Positions 8,194 to 16,739 of a stretch of DNA of 64,000 bases are shown here, in pieces. Origin of the DNA: UBA1731 sp045595285 (GTDB lineage Bacteria; Verrucomicrobiota; Kiritimatiellia; RFP12; UBA1067); NCBI GenBank assembly GCA_045595285.1, contig JAZOAC010000138.1, positions 1-64,000 of the forward strand, in the 5' to 3' direction. Both the position numbers and the translations under genes were made by a program. Below the pieces are notes generated by a model. The model searched no databases. It was not told the DNA's origin and saw only the letters and a program-made list of their open reading frames with translations. Within the stretch, counting starts at the first letter, position 1. The number at the start of each line of letters is the position of its first letter.

Positions 8194-10752
8194 TCAACCC
8201 TGCTGGAGCTGTTCCTTGTCGAACTGGGGACGCTTGCCGCGATACCACCAGATCATGATCGGCAATGCGATGAAGAGCGACGAATACGTACCGGCCATGA
8301 TGCCGATGAGCATCGTGAGCGCAAAGTCGAAGATGGAACCGTCGCCGAAGCAGAAGAGCGACAACACCGCAAAGAGAGTCGTGAGAGACGTAATGACCGT
8401 ACGAGAGAGCGTCATGTTCACAGCTCGGTTGCAGAGATCCTTGAACGGAGTCTTCTGGTCCTTGCGGAGGTCTTCACGGATGCGGTCGAACACGACGATC
8501 GTATCGTTCACGGAGTAGCCGATGATCGTGAGAATCGCCGTCACGACGATGAGCGACACCTGACGTCCGCAAAGAGAGAAGATACCGAGCGAGATGAGCG
8601 CGTCGTGAGCAAGAGCCGCAAGGGCACCGAGACCGAACCCGAACTCAAAGCGGAATCCGACATAGATGAGAATCGCACAGAGCGAGAGGATCACGGCCCA
8701 TGTTCCGGACTTCTTGAGGTCCGCACCGACCATTGAACCGACTTCATCCACTGAAACCTGCTTGAATGCGGCATCAGGGAACTTCTCCTGAAGAAGCTTG
8801 GTCACGTGGGCGCCGACGTCGCGGTTCTCGAGAGCCTGCCCCTTCACCGTCTCAGCCGTCTCACCCGTCTTCACAAGAAGCGTGGTGTCGCCAACGCCCT
8901 CCTGATACTGGATGATGGCGGCATTGTCGAAAGAGTCCATCGCCTTGCGAATGTCACCAACGGCAGGCTTCTTGGCCTGATCCAATGAATACACGATCGA
9001 GGTACCGCCCGTGAGATCAACCGCAAGCACACTTGCACGATTAGTGTTGAAACGGAATACAAAGATCGCAAGGGACACGACGATGACCGCAAGCGAAATG
9101 AGAGACATCGTCTTTCCGAGCTTGACGAACGGCACCTTCGGAGTACGCGAGAAAGCCTTGAGCATGCGGAACGGCTTGGTGCGACCCGCATCGACAAAGT
9201 TGTCGAGGAGAAGTCTCGTCACCACAACTGCAGTGAACATGGAAAGCACGACACCGGCGGTGAGCGTAATCGCGAATCCGCGAACAGGGCCAGTACCGAC
9301 GATGAAGAGGATGATGCCCGTAACGATCGTCGTGATGTTGGAGTCGAGAATTGCGGTGAACGCGCGGCCGTAGCCGTTCTTGATTGCGACGCCAGCCGTA
9401 CGGTTGGCCTCAAACTCCTCGCGGATACGCTCGAAGATCAGCACGTTAGCGTCAACCGCCATGCCAAGCGTAAGCACGAGACCTGCAATGCCGGGCATCG
9501 TGAGCACGGGAAGCGCCAGAGATCCGGAACCACCCATCGTGGCATCCTTGGCGAACACACCGAGAACGTTCGCAACGAGAACGAGTGCCGCGGGCAGGAG
9601 CACCACATCGAGGAAGAGCGCCACATTTGCGACAAGACCGGTAAACCAGTAGTAGAAGAACATGAAGAGTGCCACAAGACCAAAACCGAGACCCGCCGCC
9701 ACGATACCGGCGTTGATTGCATCTTCACCGACCGTAGGGGCGACGGAGGACTCCGCGAGGATCATGAGGGGAGCGGGAAGCGCACCGGAGTTGAGGTCGT
9801 TGGCCAGCTGCTGGGCTTCGGCGGCAGTGAAGTGACCGGTAATCTGCCCGTGCGCACCGATCTCGCTCTGGAGCACAGGAGCGGATACGAGGATGCCGTC
9901 AAGGATGATGGCGAGCTGACGACCGCGGTCCGTGGGGTTCTTGGGACCATGTGCGATATAGTTACGCGTGAGGGTAGAGAACGTGCGGGCACCGGCAGAG
10001 TTGAGCGAGAAGGAAATCGCGAGCGAACCAGCCATGTCGCGCTCGACATGTGCGGAGACGAGCGCATCGCCCGTCAGCTCCGTCTTGCGGGACACGAAGT
10101 TAGGGGAATAGGTGCCGTCGCCATTCTTCTCAAGCATGAACTGATAGCGAGGATCGGGAGACTGGAACGCGGCGAGACGGGCGGCATAACCCTTCGCGGA
10201 TGCGATTTCGGCATAGTTCTCGACACGCTCGTAACCGGAACCGCTGGAACTCTTGCGGTAGCCTTCAGGGCTGACATCGCGGCTGAGGAGCTTGTTGCAG
10301 AGCTCGGCATTGCGCGGATGCGTAAGACGGAACTCGAGGAACGCTGCAGACTGAAGCGAACGCTTCGCCGCCCTGCGCGTCTCCTCATCGACACCGGGAA
10401 GCTGGACGAGAAGGCGATGGTCCTTCATTCCCTGAATGACAGGCTCATTCATACCCATGCCGTCGATGCGGCGGCGGACAACCTGAATGATTCGGGCGTC
10501 ACAACCCTGCAGGGTGGCCTGCATCTTCTTTTCAATGGCCCCGATCTCATTGGTAATGGCTGGGTTCTCTGCGATAATGGACTCGCGAAGCTTATCCTTA
10601 TCGACACCCATCGTGAACGAGGTACCGCCTTTCAGATCAAGACCGAAGCGGAGCTTCTCCTTCACCGGGAACGTAACATATATAGAGAATACCGCGATAA
10701 TGAGAAGTGCGAGCCACTTCCAGATATCGTTGCGCATCGAATCAGATTTCAT
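8194..10752 (-). CDS. secDF: Fused preprotein translocase subunits SecD-SecF
   Basis: 852 residues. The SecD half starts with a membrane anchor (WLALLIIAVFSIYVTFPV) and the P1 motif LRFGLDLKGGTSF, and carries the large periplasmic domain and six-helix bundle with VDANVLIFERIREE. The SecF half has VLAVDLTGGTSIVYSL and SVNDTIVVFDRIRED. Together they give the 12-helix fused form that uses the proton or sodium gradient to pull preproteins through SecYEG. The start ATG follows AAGGAAAAAAAG. It has its own promoter and is followed by the hairpin and tsaC. Confidence 0.95.
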   Translation of the reverse strand: MKSDSMRNDIWKWLALLIIAVFSIYVTFPVKEKLRFGLDLKGGTSFTMGVDKDKLRESIIAENPAITNEIGAIEKKMQATLQGCDARIIQVVRRRIDGMGMNEPVIQGMKDHRLLVQLPGVDEETRRAAKRSLQSAAFLEFRLTHPRNAELCNKLLSRDVSPEGYRKSSSGSGYERVENYAEIASAKGYAARLAAFQSPDPRYQFMLEKNGDGTYSPNFVSRKTELTGDALVSAHVERDMAGSLAISFSLNSAGARTFSTLTRNYIAHGPKNPTDRGRQLAIILDGILVSAPVLQSEIGAHGQITGHFTAAEAQQLANDLNSGALPAPLMILAESSVAPTVGEDAINAGIVAAGLGFGLVALFMFFYYWFTGLVANVALFLDVVLLPAALVLVANVLGVFAKDATMGGSGSLALPVLTMPGIAGLVLTLGMAVDANVLIFERIREEFEANRTAGVAIKNGYGRAFTAILDSNITTIVTGIILFIVGTGPVRGFAITLTAGVVLSMFTAVVVTRLLLDNFVDAGRTKPFRMLKAFSRTPKVPFVKLGKTMSLISLAVIVVSLAIFVFRFNTNRASVLAVDLTGGTSIVYSLDQAKKPAVGDIRKAMDSFDNAAIIQYQEGVGDTTLLVKTGETAETVKGQALENRDVGAHVTKLLQEKFPDAAFKQVSVDEVGSMVGADLKKSGTWAVILSLCAILIYVGFRFEFGFGLGALAALAHDALISLGIFSLCGRQVSLIVVTAILTIIGYSVNDTIVVFDRIREDLRKDQKTPFKDLCNRAVNMTLSRTVITSLTTLFAVLSLFCFGDGSIFDFALTMLIGIMAGTYSSLFIALPIMIWWYRGKRPQFDKEQLQQG

Positions 10753-10790
10753 CTTTTTTTCCTTATGTGTCCTAAAAAATAGAAGCTCAA

Positions 10791-10819
10791 ATTATACTAT
10801 ATGCTTGATTTAATTTCAA
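10791..10819 (-). promoter_or_regulatory. Promoter of secDF
   Basis: TTGAAA (10814-10819) and a consensus TATAAT (10791-10796), 17 bp apart; about the best sigma-70-type match in the window. The leader is about 30 nt. Confidence 0.85.
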
Positions 10820-10847
10820 GCGCATAAAAATATCCTGATAAGACAGA

Positions 10848-10873
10848 AAGCCCCCCGCATAAGCAGAGGGCTT
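10848..10873 (-). terminator. Probable terminator hairpin after rpsG
   Basis: On the minus strand AAGCCC...GC and GC...GGGCTT pair around a short loop with a 3x3 internal mismatch, followed by TCTGTCTT, a poor T tract. Position (28 bp after the rpsG stop and before the secDF promoter) favours termination. Confidence 0.45.
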
Positions 10874-10900
10874 CGTTTTTCGAACCTGTCACTATCGGTG

Positions 10901-11410
10901 TTACCACGCGTAGTGAGCAAACGCCTTGTTGGCCGCGGCCATCTTATGGACGTCGTCACGCTTCTTGATGACGCTACCCTGCCCCTGGAACGCATCGATG
11001 AGCTCATTTGCGACAGCGGCAGGCATGCCCATGCCGTGACGGCCGGAAGCGAACGTCGTCGTCCAGCGGAGCGCGAGCGAAAGCTGACGGTTGGGGGCGA
11101 TCGGCACAGGAACCGGATAGGTCGTGCCGCCGACGCGACGCGTCTTTACCTCAACCTGCGGCTTCATCTGATCGATGGCGGCGGTGAGGACCTCGAGGGC
11201 ATCGGTGTACTGCTTCTCGTCCTTGACAAACTTCTCAGGGTTCTTCTCAAGTGCTTCCTTGAGCTTGTCGATGGCACCATAGACAATCTTCTCTGCGGTC
11301 GTCTTCTTGCCATCCTTCATCACCACACGGATCATGTGGGCAACGAGCTCCGAATTGTACTTCGGATCGAGGGTTACGCGCTTTTCAATCTTCTTAGCTC
11401 TGCGGGACAT
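10901..11410 (-). CDS. rpsG: 30S ribosomal protein S7
   Basis: 169 residues, slightly longer than the usual 156. MSRRAKKIEKRVTLDPKYNS is the S7 N-terminus; KTRRVGGTTYPVPVPIAPNR and the C-terminal KRDDVHKMAAANKAFAHYAW are diagnostic. S7 nucleates assembly of the 30S head and contacts E-site tRNA and mRNA. It starts 3 bp after the rpsL stop, the normal str-operon order. The expected fusA and tuf genes do not follow; instead there is a probable terminator and then secDF. Confidence 0.97.
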   Translation of the reverse strand: MSRRAKKIEKRVTLDPKYNSELVAHMIRVVMKDGKKTTAEKIVYGAIDKLKEALEKNPEKFVKDEKQYTDALEVLTAAIDQMKPQVEVKTRRVGGTTYPVPVPIAPNRQLSLALRWTTTFASGRHGMGMPAAVANELIDAFQGQGSVIKKRDDVHKMAAANKAFAHYAW

Positions 11411-11413
11411 GGC

Positions 11414-11800
11414 TTACTTACCTTCTTCCTTCTTCTGGCGCTTCATACCGTACTTGGAGCGGCTGCGATTACGACCGTTCACGCCGAGAGAGTCAAGCTT
11501 ACCGCGGATGATGTGGTAACGGACACCAGGAAGGTCCTTCACACGGCCGCCGCGAACGAGCACAACGGAGTGTTCCTGCAGATTGTGACCTTCACCAGGG
11601 ATGTATGCCGTAACTTCGGTACCGGTCGTAAGGCGCACACGGGCAACCTTGCGGAGAGCCGAGTTAGGCTTCTTGGGCGTCATCGTCTTCACGACGAGAC
11701 ACACACCACGGCGCTGAGGGCACTCCTTCAGAGCCGGGGACTTCGAATGCTTTGCAAGCGGCTGGCGCCCCTTGCGAATCAACTGATTGATTGTCGGCAT
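11414..11800 (-). CDS. rpsL: 30S ribosomal protein S12
   Basis: 128 residues, full length. MPTINQLIRKGR, TPKKPNSALRKVARVRL and GRVKDLPGVRYHIIRG are canonical. Lys43 and Lys88, the usual streptomycin-resistance positions, are the wild-type residues. Asp89 in RVKDLPG is the residue modified by RimO, whose gene lies at 4466-5716. The ATG follows AAGGAAA and the promoter is at 11840-11868. It is the first gene of a two-gene rpsL-rpsG unit. Confidence 0.98.
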   Translation of the reverse strand: MPTINQLIRKGRQPLAKHSKSPALKECPQRRGVCLVVKTMTPKKPNSALRKVARVRLTTGTEVTAYIPGEGHNLQEHSVVLVRGGRVKDLPGVRYHIIRGKLDSLGVNGRNRSRSKYGMKRQKKEEGK

Positions 11801-11839
11801 TTAGCTCAATTTCCTTTTGGTTCGAAAAAACGGAGTCGT

Positions 11840-11868
11840 AATATACCAAAAATTGCCTTTCTGCGCAA
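11840..11868 (-). promoter_or_regulatory. Promoter of rpsL-rpsG
   Basis: TTGCGC (11863-11868), 17-bp spacer, TATATT (11840-11845). Upstream the minus strand is A/T-rich (TTTTATTTTTATGATAAAA), consistent with an UP element for a ribosomal promoter. Confidence 0.75.
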
Positions 11869-11912
11869 GTCCCGATTTTATCATAAAAATAAAAGCGAAA
11901 ATTAAGCTCGTT

Positions 11913-12182
11913 TCATATGAACTCTGGCACGTCCGGCGCCTTGAGATCAAAGGCTGACAACACGAGTTTTCCAAGGGGATCATCTCTGCGCAGGTCATCA
12001 TCGGCATGTTCATCAAAGACCTCAAGACCCGTCAGCTGTCGCTCAGTGACGGTAAGGGCCGGACCAAGCATCTCTCCGCCCTTCAGTTGAGCAGACTTGT
12101 CCGAAACAATCTCATGCGCATCTGCAAACCTTGCATCCACAGCACGATTGGCATTTAAGGCAGTGTTCAAATCGATGTCCAT
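11913..12182 (-). CDS. Small hypothetical acidic protein (89 aa)
   Basis: 89 residues from the ATG at 12182, preceded by GGAGGGGAAC; a longer in-frame start lacks such a site. It begins MDIDLNTALNANRAVDARF and is acidic (FDEHADDDLRRDDPLGK). No signal peptide, membrane segment or known motif is visible. It follows the 187-aa gene at 12270-12833 on the same strand after 87 bp, so the two likely form a transcription unit. Function is not recognised. Confidence 0.6.
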   Translation of the reverse strand: MDIDLNTALNANRAVDARFADAHEIVSDKSAQLKGGEMLGPALTVTERQLTGLEVFDEHADDDLRRDDPLGKLVLSAFDLKAPDVPEFI

Positions 12183-12269
12183 AGTTCCCCTCCGAATACA
12201 GTACACCACACGGCGCAAAAGGTTACAGGTGCTTCTTAAAATTCATCGTGCATGCAAATGGACGTAAAT

Positions 12270-12833
12270 TCATCCGCGCACGGCAAGTGTGAACACTCCG
12301 ATTACCTTCGCTTCCCCTGGACGTTTAAGCGGGACTTCAACAACCACCTCGTCGTCGTCGGACGGAAGGGAGGGGAAATCGACGACACCCTGTGCAATTG
12401 CCTCCGGCGCATCCTTTTCTCCAACCATTGCGGAAAGAGCATCCATAGGGGCCGAGGCGATGTCCGCATATCCCACCATAGCCTTCTCCATGAAGTCCGC
12501 ACCCATCCTCAACGCATATTTCGAGGTAAGACGCGCAAACCTCTTCAGCTTCTGCACCGTCACCGGCTCGGTGATCGAAACGGCGAAAGCCGTGCGTCCA
12601 TCGACATCCTCGCGGAACACGACACGCTTCGCCCATTCTTCAGTGGAGAAATCCACTTTCCCCTTGCGGAATGTGGCCTCCCGCGCCGCAGACTTGCGGG
12701 CTATGCCGGCCCTGGGCCATATCATGTCCACACAGACAAGATTGCGGCTTCTGAGCAGTTTGCGCTCCGGCAGAGACGCAAGCTCCGCCCTTACAAGAGA
12801 GACCTCAAGCATCTTCTTCACTCGTTTCGCCAT
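12270..12833 (-). CDS. Hypothetical protein (187 aa)
   Basis: 187 residues starting MAKRVKKMLEVSLVRAEL; the ATG has a good ribosome site (AAGGAGAAATGCAAT). It looks like a soluble alpha/beta protein: a basic N-terminal half (REATFRKGKVDFSTEEWAKR) and an acidic Pro/Ser-containing stretch (SLPSDDDEVVVEV) before a final strand. No family is recognised. It is the first gene of a likely pair with the 89-aa gene and lies between rpsL and the sodium-pump operon without functional links I can see. Confidence 0.6.
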   Translation of the reverse strand: MAKRVKKMLEVSLVRAELASLPERKLLRSRNLVCVDMIWPRAGIARKSAAREATFRKGKVDFSTEEWAKRVVFREDVDGRTAFAVSITEPVTVQKLKRFARLTSKYALRMGADFMEKAMVGYADIASAPMDALSAMVGEKDAPEAIAQGVVDFPSLPSDDDEVVVEVPLKRPGEAKVIGVFTLAVRG

Positions 12834-12924
12834 ATTGCATTTCTCCTTGTGTTAAGATTGTATTCCAAACTCCTGAAAGTGCGCTTCACCTTGTCTTCGA
12901 GCATGGCAACAGTCCTATCTGAGC

Positions 12925-12956
12925 AAAAGGCGGATGACAAATGCCATCCGCCCTTT
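12925..12956 (-). terminator. Intrinsic terminator after oadB
   Basis: GGCGGATG (12929-12936) and CATCCGCC (12945-12952) form a perfect 8-bp stem with an 8-nt loop, followed on the minus strand by TTTT. The plus strand also has CTTTT after the stem, so it may be bidirectional. Confidence 0.85.
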
Positions 12957-12983
12957 TCTGCAAACAACTGCCGGCGACCGTCT

Positions 12984-14507
12984 TTAGCGGCAGAGGGTGT
13001 AGAGAACGCCGGCCACGACGGCGGAACCGATGACACCCGAGACGTTCGGGCCCATGGCCTGCATGAGGACGAAGTTCGTGGGATCGTTCTCGAGCGCGAC
13101 CTTGTTCGACACGCGGGCCGCCATTGGAACGGCGGAGACGCCGGCGGAACCGATCAACGGATTGACCTTCTGCTTCGAGAAGAGGTTCATGATCTTGGCC
13201 ATGATCACACCGGCTGCCGTGCCCACGCAGAACGCACAGAGACCGAGCGCGAGAATCGCAAGCGTCGTGCCGGAGAGGAACTTCTCGCAGGCAAGCTTCG
13301 ATCCGACGGAGAGACCAAGCATGATCGTGACGATGTTGATGAGCGCATTGGACATCGTGTCGGCGATGCGGCCGACCGATGGACCGACCTCCTTGGCGAG
13401 GTTGCCGAGCATGAGAGCGCCGATAAGCGGCACTGCGGACGGCAGAAGCAACGCGCAGAGGAGAAGCACCACAAGCGGGAAGCATATCTTCTCGATCTTC
13501 TTGACCTCACGGAGCATGGGCATCTTGATGAGACGCTCTTCCTTGGTGGTGAGGGCGTTCATGATCGGCGGCTGAATGATCGGCACGAGAGCCATGTAGG
13601 AGTACGCCGCGACCGCGATTGCGCCGAGAAGATCCGGGGCGAGGCGGGACGTCAGCCAGATGGCGGTAGGACCGTCAGCGCCGCCGATGATGCCGATGGA
13701 AGCGGCAGCCTTGAGAGGATCGACGCCAGGACCGAAGAAGTCCACACCGAAGATCGAAGCGCAGGCAAGAGAACCGAAAAGCGCGAAGAAGATGCCGAAC
13801 TGCGCGGCGCCGCCGAGAAGAGCGGCCTTAGGGTTGGCGATCAACGGAGCAAAGTCTGTCATTGCGCCCACGCCCATGAAGATCATGATCGGGAACACGC
13901 CCGTGTCGATGCCGAAGCGGAAGAAGTAGTAGAGGAACCCGCCCGGTTCGACAATGCCGCCGGACATGACAGGCAGCCCGCTCTCAAGGAAGGAAATCGC
14001 GCCGCTGTGCATCATTGCCGGCATCGTCACGCCGGAAAGCGGGCAATTGGCGAGAAGTCCGCCGAATCCGATCGGAAGAAGAAGCAACGGTTCGAAGCCC
14101 TTCACGATAGCGAGATACATGAGAATGAGGCACACGGGAATCATGATGAGCTGTCCAACGCCGTAAGGCATGTTGAAGAGCGTCTTCACCTCGTGCCCCT
14201 TGACGAAACTGCCAAAGTCATCGAAGTAACCGCCGACCCACTTGCCTTCCTTGTTCCAATAGCCGTTGCGGTTCGCACCGACGTTGTCACCGGTACGCGG
14301 TCTGGAAAAATCAGGCATGGGAGCACGGTCCGCAACATCGAAGTTTCCGGTGATGTAGGCCGGAGCATCCTTCTTCATGAAAGCCATGAAGCCCGTGTCT
14401 CCCGAAAGGTCCTTAACCTTCCCGAGCGTCTTCTGCCAAGCCGCACCTTCCGCCTGCGCGAAGAACGCACCGCAGAGGGCGAGCATCATGATAATTGCAC
14501 GTTTCAT
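12984..14507 (-). CDS. oadB: Sodium-pumping decarboxylase beta subunit with exported N-terminal extension
   Basis: 507 residues against about 375-435 for usual OadB/GcdB/MmdB. From about residue 115 the family pattern is clear: repeated hydrophobic segments, GGLLANCPLSGV, and SIGIIGGADGPTAIW with the Asp that carries sodium and decarboxylation-coupled proton movement, then YMALVPIIQPP. Residues 1-20 are a signal peptide (MKRAIIMMLALCGAFFAQAEG) followed by about 90 soluble residues rich in Gly, Asp and Trp that I do not recognise and that should be periplasmic. It is last in oadG-oadA-oadB; the ribosome site is AAAAGGAG. Confidence 0.88.
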   Translation of the reverse strand: MKRAIIMMLALCGAFFAQAEGAAWQKTLGKVKDLSGDTGFMAFMKKDAPAYITGNFDVADRAPMPDFSRPRTGDNVGANRNGYWNKEGKWVGGYFDDFGSFVKGHEVKTLFNMPYGVGQLIMIPVCLILMYLAIVKGFEPLLLLPIGFGGLLANCPLSGVTMPAMMHSGAISFLESGLPVMSGGIVEPGGFLYYFFRFGIDTGVFPIMIFMGVGAMTDFAPLIANPKAALLGGAAQFGIFFALFGSLACASIFGVDFFGPGVDPLKAAASIGIIGGADGPTAIWLTSRLAPDLLGAIAVAAYSYMALVPIIQPPIMNALTTKEERLIKMPMLREVKKIEKICFPLVVLLLCALLLPSAVPLIGALMLGNLAKEVGPSVGRIADTMSNALINIVTIMLGLSVGSKLACEKFLSGTTLAILALGLCAFCVGTAAGVIMAKIMNLFSKQKVNPLIGSAGVSAVPMAARVSNKVALENDPTNFVLMQAMGPNVSGVIGSAVVAGVLYTLCR

Positions 14508-14582
14508 CTAAAACTCCTTTTATCGCCAGTGGATAGCCGCCGTATTTCAACCAACGACTAACCACCAACGACTGACAACTGG

Positions 14583-16376
14583 TTATCCTATGACAGCGAG
14601 AACATCGCCGGTGGCGACCTTGTCCGTCTGCGAGACGAGAACGGTCACCGTGCCGTCGCAGGGAGCGGTGACGGGCGTTTCCATCTTCATCACGTCCATG
14701 ACGAGGAGTTCATCACCCTTCGCGACACTCTGGCCGTTCTGCGCGGTGACGCGGAGAACCATGCCCGGAACCGGAGCCTTGACCTCCTGTCCACCCGCGG
14801 GGGCAGCAGCGGCGGCGGGCGCAGCCTTGAGACCGGCCTCGGCCTTGAAATCGACGGCCTTACCGTTCACGACAGCCTTGCCGTCGCCCTTGATCTCTAC
14901 GCCGTAGGCCTTGCCGTTGATCGTGACGGTTACAGGTCCGCCCTTGCCGGCGGCAGGTTTCTCGTCCTCTGCGAAGCGGCAACCCATCGGACCCTTGCCC
15001 TGAAGGAAGAGAATGCCCTTCTCAAGACAGCTTGCGGAAATGAACACGTTCTCGTCGGTGATCGGGAGACCGGCCTCGGCGAGACGGGCTTCGGCGGCCT
15101 TGCGGCCCTTCTTGGGATCGGCATCGTTGATCTCGAGAACCGTCTTGGTAGTGGGCTCGAGCTTCATGAACTCGGCGGCCTTCTTGACGATCTCCGGATC
15201 GGGGGCGACCGGCGTCTTGCCGAAGTAGCCGAGAACCATCTTGGCGTAGCCGGGGGCGAACTTGTTGAACTTGCCGAACATGACGTTCTGGATGGCCTGC
15301 TGGGCATAGAACTGCGAAACGGGCGTGACGGACGTGCCGAAGCCGCCAAGGCGGACGCAGTCGTACATCTCCGCGATCATGTCGTCGTACTTGTCCATCA
15401 TGTTGTTGTCGCGGAGCATCTGCGTGTTGGCCGTCAAAGCGCCGCCCGGCATCGGACTCCACACGATCTGCGGGTTCACGTTCATCGCTTCCGGCGGGAG
15501 GAAGTACTTCTTCATCGCGTTCTTGAAGCTGTCCTCGGCCTTCTTGATCTTGTTGATGTCGAAGTCGAAGCCGAAATCGGGATCGCCGTCAAGGCAGTGC
15601 CACATCGTGATGATGTCGGGCTGGCAGGTGCCGCCGCTCATCGGGGCCATGGAGAGGTCGAGACCGTCCGCACCGCCCTTGAGGGCCGCGAGGTAGCAGC
15701 TGATTCCGTTTCCGGCGGTCTCGTGGCTGTGGAACTGGATGTGGACCTTGTCGCCGAGAAGCTTGCGGGCCGCCTGCATCGTCTCGAACACGGTGCGGGG
15801 CGTGGAGGTGCCGGATGCGTCCTTGAAGCAGACGCGGTCGAAGGGGATGCCGGCATCCATGATCTTTTTGAGGCGGTCACGATAGAACTCTGCGCAGTGC
15901 GTACCCTGCGTGTCGATTCCCGGGGGAAGACCCATCATCGTGACGACGACTTCGTGGTTGAGACCCGCATCGTGGATGCACTGGCCGGACCACTTGAGGT
16001 TGTCCACGTCGTTGAGGGCGTCAAAGTTGCGGATGGAACTCATTCCATGCTTCTTGAACATGTCGGCATGGAGCTTGATCATGTCGGAGCTCTGGGAGTC
16101 GAGTCCGACGACGTTCACGCCGCGGGAAAGGGTCTGCAGATCGGCCTCGGGAGCGGCCTTGCGGAATGCGTCCATGACGTCGAACGCATCTTCCTGGCAG
16201 TAAAAATAGCAGCTCTGGAAGCGGGCTCCGCCGCCAGCCTCGAACCAGCGGACGCCGGCATCGTAGCACTCCTCCACACAAGGGAGGAAGTCCTTGGAGA
16301 GAACGCGCGCACCGACCACGGACTGGAAACCGTCACGGAACGCTGTGAGCATGTACTTTACTGTTTTCTTGGCCAT
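14583..16376 (-). CDS. oadA: Biotin-dependent decarboxylase/carboxyltransferase alpha subunit (OadA-like)
   Basis: 597 residues. The N-terminal HMGL-type carboxyltransferase barrel (about 1-300) contains VCFKDASGTSTP with the catalytic Lys and IQFHSHETAGNG with the metal-binding His pair. The PYC/OadA domain follows, then an Ala-Pro linker and a biotinyl domain with VMDVMKMETPV, whose Lys carries biotin. The metal-site segment reads RDGFQS where OadA and pyruvate carboxylase have RDAHQS. The complex transfers CO2 from oxaloacetate (or a related acid) to biotin and then drives sodium export through OadB. Gene order with oadG and oadB supports this. Confidence 0.88.
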   Translation of the reverse strand: MAKKTVKYMLTAFRDGFQSVVGARVLSKDFLPCVEECYDAGVRWFEAGGGARFQSCYFYCQEDAFDVMDAFRKAAPEADLQTLSRGVNVVGLDSQSSDMIKLHADMFKKHGMSSIRNFDALNDVDNLKWSGQCIHDAGLNHEVVVTMMGLPPGIDTQGTHCAEFYRDRLKKIMDAGIPFDRVCFKDASGTSTPRTVFETMQAARKLLGDKVHIQFHSHETAGNGISCYLAALKGGADGLDLSMAPMSGGTCQPDIITMWHCLDGDPDFGFDFDINKIKKAEDSFKNAMKKYFLPPEAMNVNPQIVWSPMPGGALTANTQMLRDNNMMDKYDDMIAEMYDCVRLGGFGTSVTPVSQFYAQQAIQNVMFGKFNKFAPGYAKMVLGYFGKTPVAPDPEIVKKAAEFMKLEPTTKTVLEINDADPKKGRKAAEARLAEAGLPITDENVFISASCLEKGILFLQGKGPMGCRFAEDEKPAAGKGGPVTVTINGKAYGVEIKGDGKAVVNGKAVDFKAEAGLKAAPAAAAAPAGGQEVKAPVPGMVLRVTAQNGQSVAKGDELLVMDVMKMETPVTAPCDGTVTVLVSQTDKVATGDVLAVIG

Positions 16377-16422
16377 TTTCGTTTTTCCTTGTTAAATGTC
16401 ATTGGTGAAATCGAGGAACCCA

Positions 16423-16647
16423 TCAGCCCATCGCGATGGCGATTGCAAGGGCGATGTTCTCATCGTCGTTTGCGACGACCGCCTTGGGTGCCTTCTTCGG
16501 CGCATCTTGAGGTAGTATGTGATCAAATTTCGCGACAAAAGCCGATGAATATTTGGCCGTCGCAACAAGAATCACAAGGAACAGGTATACGATGCCCATT
16601 CCTGCGATCATCAGAACTAATCCTTGACCTAACAGATCCATTTGCAT
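16423..16647 (-). CDS. oadG: Sodium-pumping decarboxylase gamma subunit
   Basis: 74 residues with one N-terminal membrane helix (LVLMIAGMGIVYLFLVILVATA) and a short charged, Ala/Pro-rich tail ending NIALAIAIAMG, as in OadG. The gamma subunit assembles the alpha and beta subunits; in known members the tail binds Zn through His residues, but only one His (FDHIL) is visible here. The ATG follows AAAGGAGAA. It is first in the operon; oadA starts 46 bp downstream. Confidence 0.85.
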   Translation of the reverse strand: MQMDLLGQGLVLMIAGMGIVYLFLVILVATAKYSSAFVAKFDHILPQDAPKKAPKAVVANDDENIALAIAIAMG

Positions 16648-16671
16648 TCTCCTTTGGAAAAATTTTCGGAA

Positions 16672-16700
16672 AGTATATCAAAACACCGTTTCCCTTTCAA
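16672..16700 (-). promoter_or_regulatory. Promoter of the oadGAB operon
   Basis: TTGAAA (16695-16700), 17-bp spacer, TATACT (16672-16677). It lies 40 bp before the stop of the phosphoesterase gene, with no terminator between, so some readthrough from upstream is possible. Confidence 0.8.
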
Positions 16701-16739
16701 GAACCATGTCGGCAACCGGGCATCTCGCATCCCCCCGAC

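Noticed and set aside
12252..14561. 769-codon plus-strand open frame opposite oadB
   Set aside because: It is antisense to oadB, rich in His/Arg/Glu with no fold or motif, no ribosome site and no promoter. Long antisense frames arise here from the codon bias of the real genes.
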